A DNA stretch of 64,000 nt from Serilophus lunatus (lineage: Eukaryota; Chordata; Aves; Passeriformes; Eurylaimidae). Numbering within the stretch: the first letter of the stretch is position 1; the number at the start of each line of letters is the position of its first letter. Shown here piece by piece: positions 49,591 through 61,400 of this stretch. The DNA lies in NCBI GenBank assembly GCA_013399895.1, contig VXBA01001343.1, positions 28,388-92,387 on the forward strand, given 5' to 3'. The position numbers were made by a program, and so were the translations under genes. Below the pieces are notes generated by a model, which did not search any database, was not told the origin of the DNA, and saw only the letters and a program-made list of their open reading frames with translations.

Positions 49591-51375
49591 AGCAGCTTAA
49601 ATTATAACTTCTGGGGACAGGAAGCCATAGTGGGAGGATGAGAGTGCCTCTGCCAGCCTTCAAGGACAGAGTCTTGCTGGCAAGGGGCAGGATTTCACTC
49701 TTCAGTGTAAGAGTTTGATTTCTAATGGAACAGACACTGAGAGATGACACCTTAAGACTCCCTCAATATTTGCATGTCTTCTGCCTCCACGTCCCCAGCA
49801 GTTCAGCACATCACCAGAGCACTGCTGATTTTAATGACTGGTTGCCAGAAAATAGTACAAGGAGGAGAAAATGGGGAGCCTAGGAAATGGTTGTGCTGAG
49901 TAGGCTCCTGCCATTTACTCACAGTGTAGACACAGACTCACAAGCACACAAGGTGCACAAGTTCAGGCTGTCTTCCTCCATCTTCCAAGTCAGTGCCTTG
50001 TTTTTAACATTGTTTGGACACCTCAAGTCTCAGCAGTAAGACTGAAATGGAAAAGAGTCAGCATTTTCAGGGTGCAAGAGTGAAAACCCACATAGGAAAC
50101 AAAATGTCTTCCATTCAAATAATAGTGATGCTGCAAATTACAGCAGCAGGGAATCAGTTGGAAGAACTTAAAGCTGATTTTGAGCCGACAGTTTCAAAGA
50201 GAATCAAAGATCTAACTACTTACATAAAAAAGAGATGGGGATTTTACATGCTTACATATTAGTATGCAATACTAATTGCATGGTAATTGTGTGCTGCAAT
50301 TTTAATTTTATATATATTAACATTTAATAACTTATGCTCTTTAGCTTATGTACATAAACCATGTTGTACCTTATGTACATAAACCATGTCGTACTATAGT
50401 AGCATGTTTTATGGCATCCCTGTATTAAGCAGTTCTTTCTATACAAGGAATGGAGACAAAGTTCAGATGAACTTCTGAACCCATTTTACCTCAGAGTGCA
50501 TCACAACTGTTAGTTTAGAGAGGGAAAAACACCTTATGGGCAGTCAGGAGCCAGTGGTCTGAGAAGTTTACCCCATCAACAAACAAAAGCATTTCAGAGA
50601 TGATAAAATACTACACAAATCTTCCAAGAAAGGTCATAAATCCTTAATATTTTACTCGACGTCACTGAAGAAATACATTTTCAAAGAGACTTAAATACAG
50701 CCAACCAGTAAAAGGAATCAATGTAAGAGGTGACCACAGAGGTGTGAGGGGAAGTTCTGACAGTTCAGAAAAAGGAGACAGAGAAAAGTAAGAACTGAGA
50801 GTTCTGCTGATTTCCCCAGGCAAGCGAGATGGACTCTTGCAACGGGTGACACAGGTTTTTATCCCCAGATAATGAGGAGAGTTAATATGTTTCCAGCAGT
50901 GACTGTGGGTTAAAAACCTCCATAAATTGACAATCAGTCTCTCTTTCCTACTGAGAGTAAACTGAGTTTTCTGGGAGGCCAATGGCACCCCAGGGCACGT
51001 CATGGAGCTGTACCCAAACACCCCCCGTTAGTATCAGCCACTAACCTTCAGTCAGTGGTCACTGAGGTCAGGACTGGGCATTTATAATCCAACCAATTTA
51101 CCACTCCCTCCCCACAGAGTCAGGTCTGTAGAGGGGCTTCACGTCAGAAGTGTGTCCTATGCGGCCGCAGAGCCTTTTACAAAGTCTTTAGGCCCAATTA
51201 AAATTCAACTGAAACTGCACAGTTGGCCTGTCCACAGAGCAAGCTGGGATTTTTATTCAGCTGGAATAAACTAGAGCTGCCTCAGCATCTTTTAATCCAT
51301 ACTAGCTTTCACCAGGAAATTTGGGGGTTTGACTTAGCAACATTTTGTTAAAATTATGTACTGAGAACAGAAAAG
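49591..51375. other. Unique non-coding DNA
   Basis: AT-rich with a 25-base tandem duplication (50345-50394). A frame at 50014-50262 (+) encodes a short helical-looking stretch (NQLEELKADFEPTVSK) after an AG at 50139-50140, but no donor follows. A lone NotI site (GCGGCCGC) stands at 51161. Nothing else recognised. Confidence 0.5.
50345..50394. repeat. 25-bp tandem duplication
   Basis: Two adjacent 25-base copies (each contains CTTATGTACATAAACCATG) differ at one position (T versus C). Each copy contains the palindrome TTATGTACATAA, so the pair places two 12-base palindromes 25 bases apart. Confidence 0.9.
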
Positions 51376-51750
51376 ACCCCCCTTGGCATAACTTGAGGCC
51401 GTTCCCTCTCCTCCTGTCCTTGTTCCCTGGGAGCAGAGCCCGACCCCCCCCGGCTCCCCCCTCCTGGCAGGGATTGCAGAGAATTCCAGGGGCCCCNATC
51501 CCTGCCCTGGGCTGTGCCCACACAATTCCTGACCCAAGCCAGGGGCCGTTGCCCTCCCTGCCCCCCTGGGCACCCCTGGGATCACGTTCAACCAGCACCC
51601 TCAAGGTCTTTCCCACTGGGCACTTTGCAGCCCCTCTGCCCCAGCCTGGAGCTGCAGGGGGATGTTGGGACCCAAAGGCAGAACCCAGCCCTTGGCTTTG
51701 TTGAGCCTCATACAATTGTCCCTGGACCATTGATCCAGATCCCTCGAAGA
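51376..51750 (-). mobile_element. CR1 LINE fragment, near twin of 4224-4705
   Basis: The + strand reads 'cccccttggcataacttgag', 'ctcctgtccttgttccctgg', then a block identical to 4224-4281, an N at 51497, then sequence nearly identical to 4444 onward, ending near 'attgatccagatccctc'. The - strand peptide MRLNKAKGWVLPLG has G where the other copy has C. The part between 4282 and 4443 of the other copy is absent at the N. The frame is broken. Confidence 0.88.
51497..51497. other. Single-N assembly join inside a CR1
   Basis: Compared with 4224-4705, about 162 bases are missing exactly at this N. This strongly suggests an unresolved contig join rather than a biological deletion. Confidence 0.8.
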
Positions 51751-52533
51751 CAGAAAACATCCTGCTGAGGCAGAAGAGTGCAAAACTCCCTTTCAGGAAC
51801 AATCAGGACTCTCAAAGGGCCTGATCCAAACCTATTAAGTAAATGAGCCTCTTTCTATTAACTTTCTATTTCTATTCAGCTGGCTTTCTATTTGATCCCA
51901 CGCAGCATGATGGAAATTGTCTTCCTTTAAAAAAAGCATCACGGATTAAAGAGCATTTCTTATATTACAAAAGTCGTACTATCTGCTTTTCAACAAGAAA
52001 TCCTCATAGTTTGCTTCAATTTAGTGTATTCCACTATTTCCTAAATTCTTTAAACATTTTGAGGGCCAGAGGGGAGAACAGAAGCCACACAAGTCACAGT
52101 TCCTTCTTTGCTTGAACACAAACTGTTTTTCAGCGCTTGAGCTGCAGTAGGAGGAAAGTAATTTAGACTCTGGCAAATCAGGAAGAATCCACTGAATTAT
52201 TGGCAGCTCAAAGTGCAGAGTGCTGGAGAAGCCCAGACTGCTTCAGGCCACTGCCCAACATTTGGCAGGGCTACCAAAGGATTGCTAGCTTAGAGTTGTG
52301 CTGTTTCTTTTTTATAAGAACTCACAGACTTCTCACTGAAGAATAAGGATGCTGAGAATAAGAACAAAGTCAGGAAGACACGTGGCTCCGTATCAGAGAG
52401 AAGGAACAGCCAACAGAGGGGCAGGAATAAAGTAAGGGAGCAAAAGCTGTAAGGAGTTGATATCAAAGTAAAAATAAGCAACTACCCTGGCAGCCTCTGG
52501 ATGGCACTCAAGAAGCCCTTCCCAGGAGCAAAG
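51751..52533. other. Unique non-coding DNA
   Basis: Nothing recognised apart from short open frames. Confidence 0.5.
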
Positions 52534-53046
52534 TCACAGACTCACAGAATCCCTGAGGTTGGAAAAGAACTCTGAGATCACCGAGTCCAAGCTGTGCCCG
52601 ATCCCCACTTTGTCCCCCAGCCCAGAGCCCTGAGTGCCACGGCCAGTCCTTCCTTGGGCACCTCCAGGGATGGGCATTCCAACCCTCCCTGGGCAGCCCC
52701 TGCCAAGGCCTGACCCCCCTTGCCAGGCACAAATTCGTGTCCAACCTGAGCCTCCCCTTGTGCAGCTTGTGGTCATATCTCCTTGTCCTGTCCCTTTTCC
52801 CTGGGAGAAGAGAATGACACCCATCTTGTTACGACCTCCTGTCAGGCCGTTTTAGAGAGCCAGAAGGTGCCCCCTGAGCCTCCTTTTCTCCAGGCTGAGC
52901 ACCTTCAGCTCCCTCAGCTGCCTGTTATATGAATTCCCCTCTAAACCCTTCCCCATCTCCATTGCACTTCTCTGGACACATTCAAGTCCCTTCTGCTTTG
53001 CTCCTGCCTGGGTAGGAGAATGGAATTCTGTACCAGGAACAGGCCA
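52534..53046 (-). mobile_element. CR1 LINE fragment, long antisense copy
   Basis: The + strand begins 'tcacagactcacagaatccc' and continues with 'ctgtgcccgatccccacttt', 'ctccctgggcagcccctgcc', 'cttgtcctgtcccttttccc', 'ctccttttctccaggctgag' and 'cattgcacttctctggacac'. This is about 510 bases of antisense CR1 covering the 3' region and the end of ORF2. It is slightly more diverged than 40868-41405. Confidence 0.92.
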
Positions 53047-53944
53047 ACCAAGCTTCATGCAACAGGAGCTTCCCCACGGGGGCTAGCACTGCAGACAGCT
53101 CACATGTGGCTTCATGAATCTAGTCAGACACAAGAGGATATTTCTGTGTCTGAGTCCCTTGCAGTCCCTGGCTGCTCTCCAGAGGCCACCAGCACAGTTA
53201 CCAGTGACTGCCAAGCACAGGGATGGTCTCACTGTAGGAACACCTGTCCATGGGACCACAGTGATGCCACACTCTCACCAAGGCCACCAAACAACAGATG
53301 GTGGCAACTTTTGGTGGCAGCCAATATGGACTGGATTGGAACCAGTGAGGTAGCAGTAAAAATGTTTCCAGCTTGTTTCTTACTCCTTTCAACCAGTTTT
53401 GGGTTTTTGTTGTTTGGTTGGTTGACTTTTTTCCCCCCATGGAAACATTATCTATTATGTATTACCTTACATTAAGTCCTAGAGAAGGACTCGATTGAAA
53501 ACAACAACAACCACCTTCTCTTTGCTGTGTAATATAAAACAGAACTGGCAAACTTGGATGCCTACTGTTTACATTTTGCAGCGAGAGGGCAACTTCACAC
53601 TGCCTACTACTGATGCTGCAATATTTGCACACCCACTTTTTTGTTGTTTGTTTGTTTTAACTCAGTTCATGCCAGAATTAACACAACGAGACTCATCAAA
53701 AAAATGTCCTGTCTTCTCCATAGTAAGGAGGTTGTGTCAGCCCTCTGCCTGTGTTTTTGTTTTGTTAAAACATTGATCCCTTTACAAAAGCAGGTCAGCT
53801 CTGTGGCTGGCCTAGATAAAGCAGCAGGGATCCATCCTCCTGTCCCTGCTCATCAACCAACTGTGCCCCTGCCCAGGTCACTACCTACTCCACAGGTAGT
53901 TGTAGTTCTGTCCCAACCAACCCAACCAAACCAACCCAGAGCCA

Positions 53945-54315
53945 CTCACGGGATTTCTCTGGAACTAAAATCCCACAGCCCGCTCTCGTCCAGACATCTC
54001 TTGCCATCAGAACTCAGCGAATCAAAGGCGAAGCAGAAAGCTAAAAGTTAAAAATCCTGCAAGCAGATTGCTGGAAGGATACGTCTGTGGCAGCGCTGTG
54101 TGGGTGGCTGGCTGCCTGTCTGGCTGCCTGCCCACCACTCCTCGTACACCTCCAGGATGCTCCGTGCCATCCTCAGCCTCGGCGGCACAGGAGGCACGCA
54201 CACACCTCTCAGGTTTGGAGAGCTTTTGGATCTCTGGTTATTCAGGCTTCTATTTATGAGCCCATTGCATAATAAGGAAGTGTGCTCGGGGAAAGAGAGT
54301 GGCTTTGCCGTGTTG
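53945..54315. promoter_or_regulatory. CpG-enriched patch, possible minor promoter
   Basis: I count about 14 CpG in 370 bases, against one to three per several hundred bases on either side. The patch includes low-complexity GGCTGGCTGCCTG runs and an ATG (54157) in a short frame beginning MLRAILSLGG. It could be a weak or tissue-specific promoter, an exon, or simply a less methylated patch. The enrichment is well below that of the island at the window end. Confidence 0.3.
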
Positions 54316-54462
54316 TTGCTGTGGCAGAAATGAGATTATAAGCCCTTATCACCACTTAGGAGTGGAAAGTGCTGGAGGGGATGAACTTCCTGGGTTAAGT
54401 ATTAACCCTCTGGTAAAAAAAGGACAAAATTACTATTGACATTAATGAAGCCAAGATCCCAC

Positions 54463-54498
54463 TCTATATATATTTATGTGTGTGTGTGTGCGTGTGTG
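54463..54498. repeat. (TA)n(TG)n microsatellite
   Basis: A TA tract followed by about ten TG units with one CG interruption. Confidence 0.85.
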
Positions 54499-56387
54499 GT
54501 TTGCATTTTCACAGAGAACTGGGATTACTTATTAACTGACTGCAGCAAAGACTGCCCACAGCACCATCAAAGCTTGTGGAAATGTTCCTTACATCCTCTC
54601 TTCCCTTGAAACTGCCCGTGCAAGCCAAACAGGAATCTCCCAAACCCAGTACTGTGTTTTGGTTTAGATAGATTTTATTTGTGAAAGAGCATGCCTGAGT
54701 GATTACATGGGGTGGGTTTTTTTTTGTTTTCTGAGGTTAATATTCATTTGGGAAAATGAAAGTAGGAGTGTTGTTACTCTGTGTTTTATTAGATCACATT
54801 AGTTACTGAATTATAAGTGGCCTTTTCTGTTGGAAATGACTTCACAACACTGGCTAGTGAGTTTTGACTGTACAAAAGCAACCTGGCTGTGAATGCTTTA
54901 TTTCTAATGCAGCATTTGTTATTTTGTATCTGTAATTTCTGACTTTCCCAGAAGCAAAATATACGTCAGTTTTTCTGTTGTTTTCCAAGCAAAAAAAAAA
55001 ATGTAAATTTTGTGCTATAATCATTTTTAACTCATCCATTTGCTTGTTCTGACATCTCCATGGAACTAGATCTGTGAAATTTATGAAATTCAGCTGTCTG
55101 GCTTCTTTTTTGCCTGAGATCTTTCTGGCAAAGGCAGCTCCTCCAGTGATGTTAATGGCTGCAGATTCTTTGGCATACATGGAAATATAACAAGTAACTC
55201 CACTGGAAATCTGCTCCAGGTGACCAAAATACTGTTTTTCTTAACATCTTCTAAGTTTCACGTTAAGTTGTATCTGGGTATGAAACAATTTAAGAGAACT
55301 TATATATTTTTATTCTTTTAAAAACATGAGCTCTGAATTTAGATCTTCCCATATCTCTGTCATTTATATCCAAATAGGCACAACTTTACTTTAGAACAGA
55401 CAATCCCTGTAATACTTTTTTTTTCTTGTCCTCACCAGAAGCCTCTTCCCCTTTGCTTTAAGATTTCTCCTGGCTGGGTGCCATCCCTGCATTGACTTTT
55501 CTCAGTTTTCTCACAGAGCCACACTTCTGCTCCCACACAACTCCCTGGTGACCTCTTTCTAACTGCATGGAAATGGATCCCTTTTTCTAGGTTTGCTCCC
55601 TCAGCCCTCGTAATTCTCAAGAAGCCATGTCACCTCTCAGTCATCTCCCAGTCTTTGCAGTGCACTGCATCCCAGAATGGGATTAATTTCAGCTAATTCC
55701 AGCTGTTTTCTGGATAGGATCTGACACACATTGGTTGTAAAAGCCCCCAGAGAGCCTCCACAGGAGAGAAAACCAGCAGGAGATAATTTATCTTGTCATC
55801 ACTTCAGCCAGATCCAGAGATGCCCAGGTTGCTGAGGTTCTTGTACCTTTTCCTCTTTGAAAACTCCACAAAAAAGCTGGGACTTTAAAGTTTAAAGTTT
55901 AAACGGCAAGAATGTTGTCGAATATGAGCTAGGAGGATGGAATTTTGGATATGACAAGCTCTTACAAGACAAGACAGAACAGGAATAGAAAGGGTTCAGT
56001 CACTTTTTTTACCCTCTGCTCTTCTCCTTGTTCCATGGAGGACCTCAACCAACCCAGGGAGTGGTGTTGGACATGAGCTTATCCTGCTGCTCCTGCACAG
56101 CTCTTCCTGCTGGCTCTCATCCCCATGTCAAATGTCCTTCCTGATCCTCCCAGCAGTGTCTCAAGCTCTTCTGGAACAGCAAGCCCTGAGCACTATGACA
56201 GGAATTTCTCCCAGTTTGTTCTGCTTCCACTGCTCGATGATTTCTGGCACCTGCTCCCCTAAGGAGGCTCCTCAGCTTCCCTGGAGAAGGGGCAATCTCC
56301 ATTCCCTTAAAGAGTTCATCCTCATCCCCTCCCTGAGGAACATCGCACTGGTGGGAACAAATGAAAAAAACAAAACAAAACAAACTG

Positions 56388-56460
56388 GGCACTGAAGAAC
56401 CTCCAGGGCTGTGTCCAGTTCTGAGCCCTCATGGAAGAGAGACACTGTCCAAATCCAAAG
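56388..56460 (+). mobile_element. Short CR1-like fragment
   Basis: 'tccagggctgtgtccagttc' and 'tgagccctcatggaagagag' match the late ORF2 stretch of CR1 ('…tgtccagttctgggc…agagaga'). Only about 70 bases remain and no 3' end, so the call is tentative. Confidence 0.45.
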
Positions 56461-56473
56461 AAATAAGACTTGC

Positions 56474-56514
56474 ATTTTTCTTTCTTTTTTTTTTCTTTTC
56501 TTTTTTTTTTTTTC
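56474..56514. repeat. T-rich polypyrimidine tract
   Basis: About 40 bases of T with few C. It produces runs of F and L in overlapping open frames that are not real proteins. Confidence 0.9.
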
Positions 56515-57489
56515 ACTCTTTACCTCAAATGGCAAAAATACATACACTACAATCCATGGGGCTACAATCTATTTCTACTAAACTGCCACCAGCCTCTTGT
56601 TTCCTGTTTGTTTCCTGTATACAGATTTGCTTTTATTGGTGTAGATTCTTAATTGCTTCGATGAAATTAGAGTTTACCTGTGGCCTTTGGAGAAGATACC
56701 TGCAGTGACACAAAGAGCAGCTCTCTGGCCAAGAATTCCCATATTGGTAAGTGCCTGAAACCCCTGGAACACCACAAGGGGTACAAAACAGAGGCAACAT
56801 CAGCTTCCAGATCTCTCCATTCAGGGCAAGGGGCTCCTTCCTTACTGTGCTGAATCAGCCTGAAATGTACTGTGTTTCAAAATATTATTATTTTGTGGGA
56901 GCATAAGGCTTTTAAACTAGTTATTACACACTTTGGAGCCTTACCAAAGACACCAGCCCCCAGATAAAATTGTAATAAACAGTGGTAGGGAGAAAAGTAG
57001 CTGCTGCAAAGCCTAATTAAGTATTTTGATTAGTTCATACTTGCTGCATTTTGGCTGCTGTTTATAATTAATTTTATTATCTAATATCTGTCAGTGCAGG
57101 GTTTTTTTAACAACTTCTTTGTTTACTTAATTGAGCCGTTTATAATCATCACTTTGGAAAAGCACATTCTCCTCTTTGCTTTTACAACTCTTTGTATTCA
57201 CTAAGCCTTTTTGCCCTTTCAGTCTCAATACCCTTCATGGCACTGGCAGGATTAACCCCAAGCAGGAGGAAGGGTTTCCAGTTGCAAAGCAGAGTGCTGA
57301 GCCCCATTTCTCACCCACAGTCAACTACAGACTTACCTTTGCCTTCAACCACCTCTTCCTGAAACATGTAACTCATTCCTCTGACACCAACTTGAGTTCA
57401 TAGAGTGAATTCTTGAACCCATGGAGGGGTCCATGGCAGAGGAATGGCTTGTGGACACAGCCAGTCAGTCCTGCTGCGAAATGACTTCA

Positions 57490-57925
57490 GAACTGGAGCA
57501 GGAAGGGGTCACCATCTCCTATGAGAAAAGGCTGAGAGAATTGGGATTGTTCAGCCTGGAGAGGAGAAGCTTTGGAGGGAACTCATTGTGGCCTTCCAGG
57601 AGCTGAAGGAGCTGCGGGAAAGATGGAGAGAGACCATTTCCAAGGGATGCAGGGACAAGACCCAGGGAATGGGTTCACACTGCCGGAGTCCAGGGAGAGA
57701 TGGGATATAGGGAAGAAATTCTTGGCTGTGATAGTGGTGAGGCTCTGGCACAGGTTGCCCAGAGAAGCTGTGGCTGCCCCATCCCTGGAAATATCCAGGG
57801 CAAGTTTGGATGGGGCTTGAAGCAACCTGGGACAGTGGAAAGTGTCCCTGCCCATGGTATTGGGTTGGAACTGGATGATCTTTAAGGTCCCTTCCAACCC
57901 TCACCATTCTTTAAGTCTATGGTTT
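57490..57925 (+). mobile_element. CR1 LINE 3' fragment
   Basis: Sense CR1 with 'gagaaaaggctgagagaatt', 'gagagaccatttccaaggga', 'gttgcccagagaagctgtgg', 'ggttggaactggatgatctt' and 'cccttccaaccctcaccatt'. It is about 435 bases long, of the same type as 16785-17262. It sits directly in front of a much older CR1 in the same orientation. Confidence 0.93.
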
Positions 57926-58049
57926 TCAATACCTTGCTTTCATTTTGAGACTCCTCAAAATGAGACTCCTCCCATATTTTTTTGGCTTTTGCCTTTGGAG
58001 TCAGTTTTCTATTCTCTCCAATAGTAACAAGGCAGTAACTCAGTAAAAA

Positions 58050-59152
58050 CAGAAGGGGCCATACAGCCAAAACCACTCCATATTGCAGACTATGAGAGCA
58101 CCAGGGAGCTGTGTTGATTGCACAAATTGTGTAACAATATTCCCAAAAAGACTGGGAATATCACTGCAACTTGCACAACCTTGAAAACTAGAGTCAAGTA
58201 ATAGGTATGGCATGAAATTTAATATTACAAAGTGCAGAGTCATGAACTAAACAGAAATTCCTGCCCTCAGTTATGAACATGATTGGACTGACAAGGGAAG
58301 AGAAGGAATTGACTGCATCCTACTCAGTCAGAGGATAACAGAGCCATGAGTGCAATATAACTGTAAAGAAGTAAATGTGATCCTACATCCCATCAGTCAG
58401 GATGTTTCCTGTAGGGAAAGGGGAATATTGTTCCTGTTGTACATGACACTGATGAGCCCTTTGCAGTAATACTGTCACAATTCTGGTTCCTCCTGCACCA
58501 GTAAGATGAATTTAAACTGATATTGTACAGAGGAGGACCAGCAGGCTGGTAAGGAGAGCTCATGGCACAAGGGGAAAATAACTAGAACTGGTCTAGTCCA
58601 ACCTAGGAAAATAAAAGCAAAGGGGGGAATTATGTTATTCACTATAAATGTAACAGTTCAGGTGAAAGGAAGGGGGAAAAGGAGGTAATCGTGGTTTTAA
58701 ATTAGTGGAAAGTTCTCTACTGGAACAAAAAAGTTAATAAAAAATGGATAATGAAAAAATAGATCTACAAATTTTGAAAGTGCAGTGTCAAAATGAATTT
58801 CTAATCCTCAGAGAAGTCAGTAACGATTCAGGAGTTCTAGCAGGAATAAAAAAAAAATAAATAAAAGAAGGCAAAAAGAAACCAACAAACCAAACCACAA
58901 ATAACCAGGATGAGAAAGAACTGTAGAGCACAGCACAGACATGATCCTATGACCCTGCACAATGTTTGCAGCTCTGTATTCCTAATCCAGAACAGCATAA
59001 CAGAGCTGAGAAGTTTTATGAGCCAAATTTCAGGAAATGGGAGCCTGAAGCAGAAACAGGAGGTAGAGAAAAGGGCTGGAGTCTTTGGGTGTTAGGCTAC
59101 ATGATCTCCAGAGGTCCCTTCCAACCCTAAGGTTTCTGTGATTCTGTGACTG
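58050..59152 (+). mobile_element. Ancient CR1 LINE, reverse transcriptase to 3' end
   Basis: A long, strongly diverged sense element. It includes 'ggcatgaaatttaatattac' with 'aagtgcagagtcatg' (the NKGKC-type block of ORF2), 'gatgtttcctgtagggaaag', 'aagatgaatttaaactg', 'attcactataaatgtaacag' and a clear terminus 'gatctccagaggtcccttcc' … 'tttctgtgattctgtgactg'. Order and spacing follow old avian CR1 elements. The frame is destroyed. The start is uncertain and could be up to 100 bases away. Confidence 0.7.
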
Positions 59153-60451
59153 CTCTATAATATAAAAAAATAAGACCACAAATGAAGAATTTAACCTCCA
59201 TAACAAAAAATTCACCTGTCTAAAATTAAAATTAATAATTGATTAACAAATCCCAGCCAAAGAAGAGAGCTGAAGGGAGTCACTTGAGATTTGAGGAGTT
59301 GAAATAATGATTCATAAAAGGAGTAGAAGGGGTTTAAAATTAAACAGGTCTTGATTGATTAAGTTTGTTTGTGAGGAAACAGAAAAGCTTCATATCATTG
59401 ATAGGTGTGCTGCAGTTTGCAAAGAAAGGGGAAGATGGTTTGCACAGCAAATGGGATACTCTGGGAAAAATGGGGAGATTTTGCTTCTGCATGCAGCAAA
59501 ATTCCAAGCTTGCCATTGTGTCTCTGGTTGCAAAATAGCTTTACATAAGCAGCTTTTATAATGCCCCATGAAGATCAATAACTTTAGGTTGACTTATTTG
59601 TTTTGTTCTGTTGCCCTGTTACAAAAATACTTGATTGCAGACAGGAAAGTTGCTTTGTTGTGTCAGATTCTATCCAAAAATATCAGGAAAGATAGACTTT
59701 ACCCTGCAAAATAGATGAAGGGCAAAGGGGAGAAGGTTATTGCCAACTTCTCCATAATAAATCTTGGCAACTGTGACACCTCGCTCCATATTTTTAGCCA
59801 TTTCTTATCTTGACATCCAGAAATGGGAAGGTTAGCAAGTGAAATAGGAGCTTTTGCAGAGTAAAGAAATCACAAATATCAGACAGGTTTTCAAAACATC
59901 TGGGCCACATTTACCAGGCTGCACCATGGCAATGTTAGACACCCAAAAATCATGCAGTGATGTGCAAATAAGGGAAAAAAATGAGGGTGGTAGGCTGGGA
60001 AAGAGAATTCCCTCTGTATTCTTTCTGCCAGAAAACAAAACCAGACAGCTTCCACCCACTAGTCTCTCCTTATCTTCCTTCAGTTCCCAGTGGTTTGCCC
60101 TGCTAAATTTCCCCAACTCCAACACACCATAAAACCTACAGAGGATTTAAAATTACCCTCAGATTAACAAATTCTGACCCTTTGACAATGTGATTGGGTT
60201 GTGTGAACCAAAACTGTTTTAGCTGATCTTTAGGCAGACATTCCTAACCACACCTATCTTGCTGTTGTGCAAAAAAAAAAAAGCTCTCAGTGTTGCCATA
60301 TGGGCTGAGGCAATATCTAGACTTATACTTTCTAGGCCAGGGGAGAAAAAAATGTAATAACAAGAGGAGGAGCAAAGGAGGCTCCAGGCAAGGCTTCTCC
60401 AAGGCTGCCAGATGATTTGTTCCCTTTGTGTATCCAAACACCCCCAGGCCT
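59153..60451. other. Unique non-coding DNA
   Basis: AT-rich with a short A run near 60271-60282. No exon, RNA gene or element recognised. Confidence 0.5.
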
Positions 60452-60515
60452 GATCACAGAATCACAGAATCCTTCAGGTTGGAAAAGATATCCAAGATTG
60501 AGTCCAACCTTTTAA
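60452..60515 (-). mobile_element. CR1 LINE 3' tail
   Basis: The + strand 'gatcacagaatcacagaatc' shows two copies of the terminal octamer, followed by 'cttcaggttggaaaagatat' and 'gagtccaacctttt'. Only about 65 bases of antisense 3' end are present. Confidence 0.85.
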
Positions 60516-61129
60516 TTTTCAGGAGCTTTTGGTTTATGATGGTATCCAAGAGCCAGGGGTCAGGATGAGCTGGGTGTGTGCACATTGTCATCATAAAACC
60601 AGAGGATTTTTGGCATGTTCAGGATTGGTTTTGATATCTCCAGGTAAGTGCTGTAGTTTGGAGAACACTGGACAATTTTTGTCTTGCAGGTAAGCAGCAA
60701 TCCTTTGATACAGATTAAAAACCACAGGCTCTTGAAAACAGTTCAGACACTATTCTGTGGTGGAAATTCTTCTGCAGACACATTTTTGATTTATCTACTC
60801 ACCTGTTCAGAGGTAAGGAGGGATGTAGAGGGAAAGTCAACATTTCAGAACTTGAAGGGAGGAACCAATGCCGCTGGCTCACTCTCATGAGACTTCAAAC
60901 AGGCAAAGCTGTTTGTTGTGCATGGGATTGCATTTGCAGAATGCAAACCCCACACACAAGGACTGGTGATCCAGTGTATCCCAAACTCCTGTGTAGGTAC
61001 CAAGGTGATGGAACTGAATACACTTCTGAGTGAGTGAGATGTCAGTGTGCCCATGAAGGCAAGGAGGCCAATGGCACCTGGTTTCTGTAAAAAATAATGT
61101 GGCCACAGGCCCAGGGAAGGGATTTTCCC
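60516..61129. other. Unique non-coding DNA
   Basis: Nothing recognised in this interval. Confidence 0.5.
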
Positions 61130-61400
61130 CCTGTGCTGGCACAGGACAAGAGGAAATGGCCTCAGGCTGGGCCAGGGGAGGGGCAGGCTGGACATGAGGA
61201 GGAATTTTTGTCACAGAAAGGGCTGTTAAACGTAGGAAGGAGCAGCCCAGGGAAGTTTGGAGTGCCCAGCCCTGGAGGTGCCCAAGGAAGGACTGGCCAT
61301 GGCACTCAGGGCTCTGGGCTGGGGACAAGGTGTGGATTGGGCACAGCTTGGACTCCCTGATCCTGGAGCTCTTTTCCAACCCTAATGGTTCTGTGATTCT
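61130..61400 (+). mobile_element. CR1 LINE 3' fragment
   Basis: Sense CR1: 'ggacaagaggaaatggcctc', 'cagctt'-type motifs, 'gaaagggctgttaaacgtag', 'cccagccctggaggtgccca', 'actcagggctctgggctggg' and terminus 'aatggttctgtgattctgaa'. It is the sense counterpart of the subtype seen antisense at 28096, 40868 and 52534. Confidence 0.92.

Larger units (their letters stand above)
53047..57489. other. Mostly unique DNA with a CpG-enriched patch
   Basis: 4.4 kb that includes a CCAA-type simple repeat (53911-53938), a CpG-enriched patch (53945-54315), a TA/TG microsatellite (54463-54498), a small CR1 piece (56388-56460) and a T-rich tract (56474-56514). A protein-like frame lies at 54854-55231 on the - strand. 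No assigned gene. Confidence 0.5.

Noticed and set aside
50014..50262. 82-codon frame with a helical-looking C-terminal half
   Set aside because: There is an acceptor-like AG inside but no donor before the stop, and no homologue is recognised.
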